Program-made: the position numbers and the translations under genes
Assembly (NCBI RefSeq): GCF_905163445.1
Contig: NC_053180.1
Span: 11,150,701 to 11,214,700 of the forward strand
Length of the DNA stretch: 64,000 bases
Origin: Pararge aegeria
Taxonomy: Eukaryota > Arthropoda > Insecta > Lepidoptera > Nymphalidae
Direction of reading: 5' to 3'
Part shown: piece by piece, positions 33,481-43,772 of the stretch
Layout of the letters: the number at the start of each line of letters is the position of its first letter
Position numbering within the stretch: the first letter of the stretch is position 1
Notes under the pieces: model-generated
Seen by the model: only the letters and a program-made list of their open reading frames with translations
Databases searched by the model: none
What the model was told of the DNA's origin: nothing

Positions 33481-35104
33481 CGTAGATGAGCTATAAGAAA
33501 GAAAGAGAATGGCGCATGGTAGCATCTAATAGTGCATTTATTAAGTCTAACGTATAAATGGTCCAGTGCCAAATCTATTTTTAAGTGATCATTGATTTGA
33601 TATGTTACTATCATGACCTATTCTGAAAAAATCACGTAGACCGTCGACTAGCCTCCGTAGCTAAGTAAAAAACTTTATTCGATTGTTGTGTGAACTGTAA
33701 ACAATTTGACAGATTAATTAATTGTTTCTAGAGTACCTACCTACAGTGCATTCAAATAATCACATAGGGGACATGTTATAGTGACTGGGCTGTACCCACA
33801 GTCGCTGAAGTTGGCTCTCCCAGACGTGTGCGTGTGTGTGTGTAATGGTGTACACAAGGCACCTGAGACTGGATCGATACTATTGAATTGAACTAGGTAC
33901 CTATTGGAGCGTTCGATCAAAAATTTTAATTTTACACTCTCATATCTTTGATCGATAATTAAGGTCAAAGTCAAAGTCAAAATATCTTTATACAAGCATT
34001 CTGCTCACCTGAGGACGGTGGATAGGGCTGAAATGTGTAGAATAGCGATAGAACGTTTTTAAGGAGAATTTATCAGAAATCTGCAATAGGCATAATAAAG
34101 TCATCACAATAATGTACGAGTATCTTCAGAGATGATACTCACGCTATTACTGCTCGCTGCTGCAACTTCTGCTACTGGTCACATCTTTTATAGGAGAGAG
34201 GAGGCAGAGCTTAGATCGACCAGGCTGCTTCAGTGTGGGTTGGTACGATTATTTATCATTATAAATTAATGTTAATTATAATAACCCGCGACCACCGTGC
34301 GATGGCTCAACGTGCTTAGGCACCGGGTAGCGCTTATTTTCATTACGATTTCTTAACAGACAAACCCTGTTGTCCACTAAGAAAAGGGTTATCTAATATC
34401 TACCCCTTAAGGGATGACAAAGCATTAAAATCTATATAATTTTAATAAAATGCCTCTTAATATGGTTAAGAAGGGTACACAGTTGGGGATAAAAGTTTGT
34501 ATGTGAAATCTTTACGTCTTACTTAAATCAAAGGCGAAAAACCTGTATTTATAAATTGAGTGAGATTAAGATTTTTTTTTAAGAACTTGCTAAACAATAC
34601 CATTACACAATACCTTCACCTAACCGTTATGGTTTATACAACGTACACTATGTGTTATTGTTATATGTATATTAGAACAATTACTGTCAGGTTCTATCAA
34701 AATCCATTCAGTAGATTTTGCGTGAAAACATATCTCCATCATCCCCACAAACTATCAGATTTTTAATATTAGTTTTGAAGTTGTCTCTTCAGCGTAGGCC
34801 TCCCCCCAAATCTCGTCAAAACTATATTCCTTCTTGAGCTTACCGACTACCTAAATAATCGGACATACGGGTGTCTAATAAACAGAACTTTTCATATGTA
34901 AGTAGCTATACAGTTCAGATATCCCTATGGACTCCTAAAAATGTCATAAAAATCACCCCAAATACCAAATACGGCATCCCCCGGCAAGTGACGAGACACA
35001 AAATACGACCCTTTCCACCCCTCAGTCATTCGTTATTGACGGATTTAAGCGTATCGCAAAAATATAATGAAAGATACGACTGAGCTTAGGGCTGCTTCTA
35101 TCTG
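33441..35104. other. No gene recognised; repeat debris
   Basis: A short GT run (33829-33842) and GTCAAA repeats (33964-33981) that typically end lepidopteran LINEs. Nothing with coding support. Confidence 0.35.
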
Positions 35105-35600
35105 TTTTATAAAATTCAAAATTCTCAATTCATTTCATCAAGTAGGCCTAAATGAGCACTTTTAAAACGTCAAGTCTGTTTGTGTGTAGTGACACTACCA
35201 CCGGTTCGGTAGGCAGATTTCACCGAGAAGAAGCCGGCAAGAAACTCAGCAGTTGCTCTTTTCCAATATAAACAATTTACATTTTACATTATAAAATTCA
35301 TTTTTCTATCTTGTGAAAGATGAAAGCGGAGCCGGATGCCTCCAAGCAAAGGTCATTAAGAAATTCATCAATTGCATTGAAACCTCGATGTTATAAATAT
35401 GTTTTAACACATTCTTTAAACTTATGCATTGGTAGGTCCAAAATTACTTTAGGAATCATGTTATAAAAGCGTATACTTAATCCCACAAATGCCTTCTGCA
35501 CCTTTCGCAGACGATATGCAGATGTCACTAATTTATGACCATTTATTGTAAGTCAACTGTTTATATCCACTTTTTGTTAATATAGACTAATATATTGTCT
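35105..35600 (-). mobile_element. LINE-A 3' end with RT C-terminal codons
   Basis: The reverse strand from about 35490 translates as FYNMIPKVILDLPMHKFKE and continues to NAIDEFLND, the usual C-terminus of lepidopteran jockey/CR1-like reverse transcriptases, followed by the 3' UTR blocks of the family (AGAAGAAGCCGGCAAGAAAC, CACCGGTTCGGTA). Short in-frame interruptions show it is dead. Confidence 0.7.
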
Positions 35601-35630
35601 TACAAATACTACATTTTTTTTTTTTTTTTT

Positions 35631-35873
35631 ATATATACTACGACAATACACACATCGCCACCTAGCCCCAAAGTAAGCGTTATGGGTACTAAGATGACTG
35701 ATGAATATTTTTATGAATTTTATATACATAAATACTTAGAAAATACATATAAACACCCAGACACTGAAAAACACTTAATGCTCATCACACAAACATTTTC
35801 CAGTTGTGGGAATCGAACCCACGGCCTTGGACTCAGAAAGCAGGGTCGCTGCCCACTGCGCCAGTCGGCCGTC
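35631..35873 (-). mobile_element. SINE-A, minus strand
   Basis: Reverse complement of the family consensus, with B box complement GGGAATCGAACCCACGG and head complement CCACTGCGCCAGTCGGCC. It lacks the AGCTTG part of the ACAAGCTACG block (short deletion near 35683). Preceded by a T17 run. Confidence 0.85.
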
Positions 35874-37619
35874 ACATTGTTATAAATATATAGTAATTTT
35901 TATCTTATTCATAGTCCGCATTTATTATGGTTTCTTTACAGAACCCGTGGGAACCGTTTGTGTTCTTGGAATAAATGAACTTCATGCCAATAATAAAGTC
36001 GATTGGTTGCTTAGTTAGGGCGTAAAGTAAGGACAAACAAACAAACGTACTTTCGCATTTATAATATTAGTAAACAAAACGAAATATCCAAAATGTATTT
36101 TCTACATACATTAATGCTTTGTTGCAGTGAAGTAATAGGATAGGAAAACCATTACTTCTACCTGATTGTTAAAATATTAGGTACATTTGTAGAACATCGT
36201 AACATAAATTACAAATAAAAAGTATATTAGCTGTCCCACAGGTATTTGGTGGTAAATTGAGATAATTTCTAAATAAGGCCATTTTCTCCTCATTACTGCC
36301 CTAAGTTCCTACATCCTACAGAGCCCCATATAAATAGTGTTTTATAGTATCAGAGACAACCCTAACAGCGCCGCCCGTGTCTATAAGCCTTTGTTTGGGA
36401 GCTTTTGTTATGAAATGACTTTGGTTTGTGCTGTCTGGTAGGCTATTTTGAATTTTAAATTTTTTTGAGAACCATCACTAAATAATAGATAAACTCCGCA
36501 GGGCATGCAAGGAACATTCTTTACAAAGTGTCGCCCAGTAGCCAGTAGGTATCGATGCAGGGCAGGGCTAGCACAGGCAAGAGACAATAATTATATCCCC
36601 CGATTAAATCCCCTGACAAGGGATATAATTAAGGTGTCCACCTGCTAAAGCACGGAAACACGGAATCGGAAGTTTACGCCCGTTTATTTTTACACATAAT
36701 ATATTATTTTGATATTATTTCCAATTGTCCGCCAATGCTCTGAGAGTTGATAAAGCTGTGGGAGAAGTTAATCCTATCCCAGTAGAGATAATTATCCCCT
36801 GCCAAGAAGCTACTAAAAAAATATAAGTAACGTGTGTCTGTGTGTGTTTATTAAAAACCGAATGGGCTTTGTCTTCCTAATAAGTATATGTTATTATCCG
36901 TCGTTCTAACTAACTCTATGCCAAAAATCAAGCTGATTTGGTGTTTAAATAGGGCCTAAAGTAAAGAACAATAAACAAACACATTTCTCATATATAATGT
37001 TATTATTATAAAGAAACATATATTATTATAATATTAGTATTGATGTAAATAAAACAACTCTAACTCTGGACTGTAAAAGACGATACTGAGTACCGATTAA
37101 CTTTACATTTGACAGTTGGATCTTTAACTCCATCTCACGTCAAATGAAGAACGTGTTTGAATTAAGGACATAAATTACAACTGTGAGTACCTACTAAATC
37201 ACCTCAGTGAGATCGAGTCAAGTTGAGGAAATCATGGGGCTAGAACTAAGGGGTGTGAAGGGGACGAAATAAGGTATGCCAACCAAAGCCAACTTGTTCC
37301 GCAACTTGCTGTTTTGGACAAAGTTATCGAACTTGTATCGAGATGTGACGCTTTTAACTAACCCCACTTTCAATTGGGTTATTTGTAGGCCCCGACCCCA
37401 CAGACTTTTCACGAGGCGGTGTCTACAGATCAGCGACGTAAGTGGTTACACAGTAAGTATATAGGACGCGAGGAAAGAGGTAACGCTGTTATGTTTTGAA
37501 TCCCGCGGAAACTCAACCCCGATGTTTCTGTCTATGATAAAAATTAAATATGATTTTATGTTTCATCAATTCAATTTCATCAAGATCGATGAAGTGTTTA
37601 TTTTTAATAAACATGGTAC
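35874..37619. other. No gene recognised
   Basis: Contains a family B fragment at 36490-36545 and an imperfect hairpin around 36589-36630 (AATTATATCCC pairs with GGGATATAATT). Open frames at 37218-37464 overlap on both strands and have no recognisable similarity. Confidence 0.35.
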
Positions 37620-38070
37620 AAATATAAAATAAGTATACTATGACAATCAGTGGCGTGCATAGAGGGTATGCAGTATGCACAGGGTATGCAGATGTTATAA
37701 AATTAAGAAAACCTCAAGTACTAGTAATAAATACTTAAGAGTAGGCTTTTTATAACTCTCACAAAGGCTATCCTTAATTTTTTATAACTGGTACTGCAGT
37801 TTTTCTTCATTTTATATCATCTGCATACCCTGTGCATACCCTCTAAGCACGCCACTGATGACAATACACAAACCGCCTCTAGCACCAAAGTAAACGTAGC
37901 TTGTGGTATGGGTAATAAGATGACTGATGAATATCTTTATGAAAAATATACATTATTTATGTACATTTTTTATATACTTATAATGTGCAGACAAACACCG
38001 ACACAGAAAAACATTTATTTTCATCACATAAACATTTTCCAGAAAGCAGGGTCGCTGCCCACTGCGCCAA
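37620..38070 (-). mobile_element. SINE-A, minus strand, interrupted by a hAT MITE and lacking its B box
   Basis: SINE tail at 37630-37647 resumes at 37858 after the MITE: ATGACAATACACAAACCGCC. The head has lost about 34 bases between CATTTTCCAG and AAAGCAGGGTCGC, exactly removing the B box. The deletion ends share CAG, consistent with microhomology. Confidence 0.75.
37648..37857. mobile_element. hAT MITE, 210 bp, perfect target duplication
   Basis: Ends CAGTGGCGTGCATAGAGGG and the complement ending GCACGCCACTG, flanked by perfect 8-bp duplications ATGACAAT (37640-37647 and 37858-37865). The interior is partly palindromic (TAGGCTTTTTATAACTC; TCAAGTACTAGTAATAA pairs imperfectly with TTTATAACTGGTACTGCAG). 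It lies inside a SINE-A copy, so it is younger than that SINE. Confidence 0.9.
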
Positions 38071-39740
38071 TTGTCAAATGCGTATGGATATGGATAAAGC
38101 TGTCTCGTGCCGTACGTTTATTATTACCTTCTAATATCTCCCGTTCACCCCAAGATTTCACCCCAAAAAAAGATAATAATCGAAAATCACCCCCGGCTAA
38201 GGTCAACAACCTTCGAGGCGATGACCTCCGGAAATGAGATATACAGATAATAAACATTGTTTGAGGGGCATAGGATTACAAGTCATTGTTGGTACATTTT
38301 GGTCTATTGAAAAAAATTGATTCATCCAGGCTTATCACTACCTACCCTCCTGGATAGAGAGAGAAAGAATTGTTTGCAAAATTTGTATGAACACGTTCAC
38401 ACTAACCCGTGTCACGGGCATGGATAGACCCTCCGGCACATGTTAAGTTTAACCCGGCTGAGATAGTATTGGGTTACAGCATGAAGGGCACGGTTGTATC
38501 ACTAGCACCTCATGACAAAAAAAAAAGTTAGTAACGTAACCAAGTGTTATACAATTATTGCTAAGAACCTTATATATGGACGCATCACGCTGCCGGGAAC
38601 AATACCTGCCTACTTTTGAGAGATTCCCGCTGGGTCCCGGCCTCCTCTTTCATCGGAGAAATGTAAAGGATACCACGCTACTCCAATGAGTGTGGTTGGC
38701 TCTAACAATTATTATTACATGTTAATAATAGTAACTCGGGTCAACACCTAGACGTTATCTTCGGGACACGAACACCGTACCTATAATAAATCCGTGATGG
38801 TACCTACTTATTGAGATTTATCAACAGAAAAAGGTTTCTTAAAATATTTTAATTATTTCGCAAATCAAGTAAAGTTATCTAAATAGTTTTCTAAAAACTA
38901 ATCAAAGTTTAAAATAAACTTGGATTTGAAGTTAAATAGACAGAATACATTCGGAACTAATTATCTGACCTACCTAAGCTCTCCTCAGAAATGGGGTTCC
39001 GCAATTTTTGGTCCGACCCGGGAATCGAACCCTGGAATCTTGTAAAATGTGATCATTGGTTGAACATGTTAACGTAAATACGCAGTATAGGAAGAATTCT
39101 CCGTGTAAATATCTCCCTCTTAATATCTCCGTGTAATATAGGTATCCCTATTTTGACTAATATAACACGATTTGCATACATGCAGTATAGTAATGAAGTT
39201 GCAACCCCAAGTAATTTCCGTAATTAAACTCTACCCCTATTTGCGATTGTATAATTGAATGCGTTACTACAGCAACCCCTGCTTGCTACTACTTTACTAG
39301 GGTCAGTGTGCACCTACCATAGAATTAAGAACATACGGAAACCGTGTACACGACTAATATTGAAGCATGTAAAACTACTCCAGTTTAGATTGGCTTCTCG
39401 AACAAACGGTTAGTCACTTAATACCATTTAGCAGTTGACAGTAATTATTTTACGTCTAATGTTCTAAGCGTTCACCATAAAATGAGAAAATGGGAAAAAT
39501 TTGTTTCCCAGTGATAGCGGTTGCCCACCTGGCTGATACCTACGCTACGCCATAAACATGTTGAGACGTCACTACAAGATTCATTAATATAAAATTGCTA
39601 TATTAGTACTACTTAGAAATAATATTATTGGTTCGTTTTGTTGTCAACATTGTAAACGGTACCTGAGCCGCATAAAAGTAGAAGCATTACCTTCTCAAAC
39701 ATTAACTCTGTATCAAGTAATTGTAGGGGGAAACTCTGCT
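38071..39740. other. No gene recognised; SINE debris
   Basis: 38990-39080 carries GGGAATCGAACCCTGGA, a B-box complement from a decayed tRNA-headed SINE. 38580-38720 resembles SINE/LINE sequence, but I see no second copy. No gene. Confidence 0.35.
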
Positions 39741-40365
39741 CGATTCGAAAAAAATTTTTTACGAATATTGTCATATCGACATCACTTCGGCCATAAACGT
39801 ACAACTTACCATGACAGGCTTGTACACTTTGGGATGCAAAGCTTGCAATTTCGTCGAAAATACTTTCATTTGATCTTCTTATTTAAGCTCATTAACTCCC
39901 AAATTGATTCTTCCGTCTTGCTCTCGCTCATTACTATAAATACTCGCGTTAATCCCAGATTAAAATATTTTAAACCATTTTCCCTAAGTGTCTACAAGAA
40001 CAATACTTCCTTTTACAATCCCATCGTTCGCATGTGCCGCCTTTATAATGATTTAGTATCAAGTAATCATAATATTGACATTTTTAACAAAAGGATAAAT
40101 ATTTTTAAAAATCAAATTATTAAGCACTATTCCACATAATCTTTAGGGAAATAATATATATATTATTATTTAAGTGTTTCTTTTTTGTTTCAACTTTAAT
40201 TTTATCTTTACTTTCTGTTTAATTTAATTCCAAGTTGTGTACACATACTTTGGGTTGTAGCTTAGAACAAAACTTGTTATTACTTATATTTAGATCTACT
40301 TTTAGTTATTACCTGTTTTGTGTACCTAATAACAATAAACAATAAACAATTATATGTCAAATGTG
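39741..40365 (+). mobile_element. Jockey/CR1-like LINE 3' end
   Basis: The open frame 39768-40139 (123 codons) reads like the C-terminus of a non-LTR reverse transcriptase: LQFRRKYFHLIFLFKLINSQ, SSVLLSLITINT, PIVRMCRLYNDL. It is followed by an AT-rich 3' UTR and a tail of AACAATAAAC repeats at 40329-40350. The catalytic domain is absent; the element is 5'-truncated. The preserved frame suggests it is fairly young. Confidence 0.65.
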
Positions 40366-40574
40366 TAGGTGAAAACTAATATTATTCCAAGATGTTCTCC
40401 AACACTGGCAACATTCTGCGGGTGTAAAATGAGACAGACGTGCGCAGGGCGCTTTCGGTGTTTTGGGCACAATGCACTGCATAAAAAAATGTTCTTAATT
40501 AAATAGGACCTAAAATTTTTGTGTACCTAGGCTGCAGTTTTTGATAATATTGGATAGAAGCAGGCGTTACTTTT

Positions 40575-40775
40575 CGGAAATCCATAATATATTATGAAAA
40601 TTAAGCTTAATTTGCTATACTCCGCGAACAGCAGGAGAATCTGGATGGTGGATTTTATAATTTCTTCAATCCTTATACTCCACACCAAACAGATCTTCGG
40701 CAATGTACTACGCACGTTTCGCTCCGAAATCGGAGCATCCTCAGGAGATGTTGACTTTACAATGAACAATTGTTA
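40575..40775 (-). mobile_element. Penelope-like element end with hammerhead-like core
   Basis: The minus strand carries CTGAGGA (40744-40738), GCTCCG-ATTT-CGGAGC, GAAAC and GTGCGTA, the same as at 30.9 kb. Flanks AAGTCAACATCTC and GTACATTGCCGAAGATCTG also match. It is the cleaner of the copies, lacking the CATCT expansion seen at 30.93 kb. Confidence 0.65.
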
Positions 40776-40879
40776 AGACAGCAATTTTTTGTTTTCTATC
40801 ATTTATAGCTTTTCATTTTTTTTTTATTCTTAACAATGCTTAAAAAAACTATTGCTATAAAAAACTATTAAAAATTTAT

Positions 40880-41140
40880 AAGAAAAAACATACACCCTCC
40901 GCTTGCGGGGCTTTTGAATGCCCAAGCAACCGGCGGTCAGGGCTCCAGAGTGAGGAACCTCCTCACAATACACGCCGTTTCAAGGCCTTCTGTATCCGAC
41001 CCTTGATCCAACAACCAAGCGAAAGCTTCTTAAAATGTTGGTCGAAGCTTTTCACGAAAAGACCATTGACTGAAACGATGATGGGAACAATAACGGTCGA
41101 CTCAACATTCCACATGGCGGTAATCTCGTTAGACAGCAAT
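40880..41140 (-). mobile_element. LINE 3' end encoding an RT C-terminus
   Basis: The minus strand from about 41125 translates as WNVESTVIVPIIVSVNGLF, then KKLSLGCWIKGRIQKA and a stop. This is the pattern that ends a family of lepidopteran non-LTR polyproteins. A GC-rich 3' stretch (CCGCCGGTTGCTTGGGC) follows. 5'-truncated. Confidence 0.6.
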
Positions 41141-41486
41141 TATTGTTAAGACAACAGTTATTCATTGTAAAGTAAACTTACATCTAAAAGAAAAAAACCT
41201 TATAATAATTTGTCTCTAATGGCCAGTGATTTAAGCGATGTCTATAGTTAAAATCGTTTCACCAACTATTGGTGAACTGTTGATGTCGGAATGCCTAGGA
41301 ATTTCCTTATATTAGTCGTTACTTATTTTCTGAGTTCGCTTTTCTGAGTTTTCTAAATATTAAACTCAACTCATTAGTTGAATATGGCGACGCACGCCAT
41401 ATCGACTTAACTTGTCTCTATAGAAAAAGTGCTTTCCTAGAATTTTGCACTTTTAAAACTCCCTATAATATATTCCTCGGTGCGGT

Positions 41487-42100
41487 TAGAAGTAATAGCG
41501 CAGTGGATAAGTTTTCGGCTTTCCTTTCGGGGGCACAGAGTTCGTTACCGGCACGCACCTCTTAATTTACGGAGTATGTACGTTTTTAAAATAACAATAG
41601 AAAGTATGTATTAACGAAAGAAAATATAGTGAAGAAACCCGCATGCCTGAGTTATGAAGAATAATGTTATCGAAGGCGTGTATAGTCTACCACTTGACCA
41701 GCGTGGTGGACTACGGCCAGTGGCGTGCATAGAGGGTATGCACAGGGTATGCAGATGATATAAAATTAATTATTCCTTTACCTCCATGTGGAAGTCTATT
41801 TTTTATTTAGGTATGCTGTATGACACCATTTTTCAGCTGAACTGATTTTAACAATATATAGGTATATTCTTATGCAGATTGAATTAATGTATACATTAAA
41901 CAGCCCTAGGAGATAAATGATCGTGAGGAAACCTGCATGCCTGAGAGTTTTACATATTGTTCTCAAAGGTGTGTGGAGTCCACCCATCCGCACTGGGCCA
42001 GCGTGGTGGACTACGGCCTTAACCCCTTCTCATTGTAGGAGGAGACCCGTGCTATGTAGTGGGCCGGTAATTATTTGATGTGATGATGGTGAAGGGAAAG
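41487..42100 (+). mobile_element. SINE-B copies, one interrupted by a hAT end fragment
   Basis: 41487-41717 has a tRNA-like head (ATAGCGCAGTGGATAAG), GGCACGCACCTCTTAA and ends GCGTGGTGGACTACGGC. At 41718 a hAT terminus (CAGTGGCGTGCATAGAGGG) begins but its partner end is missing. At 41830-42090 SINE-B sequence resumes: CAGCTGAACTGATTTTAACA, GTGAGGAAACCTGCATGCC, ATCCGCACTGGGCCAGCGTG, TAGTGGGCCGGTAAT. This is a composite of at least two SINE-B copies and one transposon remnant. Confidence 0.65.
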
Positions 42101-42204
42101 AAAAGGCCTTTGCGAGAGTTAATGAAAGAAAAACCACCAGTCGATATGTTGTGCGAAGGCCGTAACATATGCTTTATATGTATAACGTTCAAATAATCAT
42201 TTAA

Positions 42205-42520
42205 AATTCAAAGTTCAAATTCAAAATTCATTTATTTCTAGTAGGCCTATTTTATAAGCACTTTTGAAACGTCAAGTCAATCTGGTTGTAGTGACTCTAC
42301 CACCGGTTCGGAAGGCAGATTCCACTGAGAAGAGCCGGCAAAAAACTTAGCAGATTGCTCTTTTTTAACATCATTTTATAGTTTAACAATCTTTATAATT
42401 TTCTGTTTTGTGAGAGATGAGCGCGGAGTGGCCTGCTTCCAAGCAGCCTAGTAGTTAAGGAATTCATCAATCTTATAGTTACCACGATTGGTTAAATGTG
42501 TTTTATTATGTTCTAATATA
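42205..42520 (-). mobile_element. LINE-A 3' end
   Basis: Contains TCTAGTAGGCCTATTTTATA, GCACTTTTGAAACGTCAAGT, CTACCACCGGTTCGGAAGGC and GAAGAGCCGGCAAAAAACTT. Minus strand, dead. Confidence 0.7.
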
Positions 42521-42544
42521 TTGTTTGAGTTTAATGTTACGAAA

Positions 42545-42795
42545 AGCGATGATAGCCTAGTGGTTAGGGCATCGGCCTCACGTCAGGGGGACCGAGTTTG
42601 ACTCCCGACACGCATCTTACTTTTTCCAAGTTACGTGCATTTGAAGCAGTTAAAAAACACTTCTTTTAACGATGAAGGAAACCATCGTGAAAGAACAAAC
42701 ATGTCCATGTCCAATTTGTGGCTAGCGTGGTGGGCTACGGCCTCAACCCTTCTCTTTTTTAGAGGTCCGTGCCTGTAGCGGACCGATAATGATTT
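42545..42795 (+). mobile_element. SINE-B, near full length
   Basis: Clear pol III-type head: A box TAGCCTAGTGGTTAGGGCAT (42550) and B box CCGAGTTTGACTCCC (42591). The body has AAGTTACGTGCATTTGAAG, GAAGGAAACCATCGTGA and GCGTGGTGGGCTACGGCCT. Similar heads occur at 44040 and 57637. Confidence 0.75.
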
Positions 42796-42994
42796 CAAAA
42801 CTCAGATAAGCTAAATAGCACTTTATTACTGTGTGCGTTAGTTCATATTACCTGCGATCGCTTCCCCTACCTGGCAATGGCCCGACCGGTTTCGAATGTC
42901 GCTTCCACCCGACACCAGTCTGCGCAATTTATTCAGTCTAGCCAATACCGAATAGTTACCAGTCTAGCCAATATCGCGTAACTTGAGTTCAAGG

Positions 42995-43126
42995 CAGTGG
43001 CGTTAACTTCATACATGCACAAAAGCACTGCATACCCTAAAATTGATATATAGGAGGATTTTTGCCATTTTATGCAATTTTCCTGCTGTGTGCATACCTT
43101 GGTAAGAAACCCAGTGCACGCCACTG
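42995..43126. mobile_element. hAT MITE, 132 bp
   Basis: Ends CAGTGGCGTTAAC and GTGCACGCCACTG, near-perfect 8-bp duplication (GTTCAAGG / CTTCAAGG, 7 of 8). The interior resembles 44281-44423 (CTTCATACATGCAC, AAGCACTGCATACCC), so these two form a shorter subfamily. Confidence 0.8.
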
Positions 43127-43379
43127 CTTCAAGGCCAGAGTGAATAGGCTTTTTCTTGGCAAGCGTGCTCCAACCTAGACCTTAACATTGCTTTCTAACG
43201 GGCATGAATATAAAAAAATATAAAAAATTGACACCGCTATTTTTTGGAGGGTCAGAGCCTTGTTTGTCATACTTGTGGTAGGTACAGTGGGAAGCTCCTG
43301 GTTCGATTCCCAACCATTTGAGAATTTGAGAATTTTTAATTGGAAATTTTCTCGGAAAGTCTAGTAAAAGTTTTCAACT

Positions 43380-43690
43380 GTGGCTATTAACCACCTTACT
43401 AACAAAGACGTGCCGCCAAGTGATTTAGCGTTCCGGTACGATTTCGCTTCGTAACCGATTATGGTTTAATAAAACTCTTATACCTACCCCTATTATAATT
43501 TAAGATAAATATAGCTATAAATCCTATACTAGAAGTATCGGATATATATTTATATTTTTCTAAAATTACTGCGATTCATATACCTGCCATATTTCTTAAA
43601 CAGGTTAGCATGCAACCATCTCAGACTGCATCGTCACTTACCACCAGATGATATTTGCAGTCAAGGACTAACGTGGAGTGAAATAAAAAA
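43380..43690 (+). mobile_element. LINE 3' UTR fragment
   Basis: Has ACAAAGACGTGCCGCCAAGT, GATTTAGCGTTCCGGTACGA, then after AT-rich filler CAGACTGCATCGTCACTTAC and GCAGTCAAGGACTAACG. Part of this series also occurs at 13138. Non-coding. Confidence 0.5.
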
Positions 43691-43772
43691 TATGTCGAAA
43701 AATATTTTTGGCTAGGTAGGTAAAACAAATATAATTTTTTTGAAATACAACTTTTTTATTTAATCCACTTAC

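Noticed and set aside
34001..34035. CTGAGGA followed by GCTGAAATG as another hammerhead
   Set aside because: GAAA is not correctly spaced and no helix II forms.
42545..42615. Possible tRNA gene
   Set aside because: Same reasoning: SINE-B head with the family body downstream.
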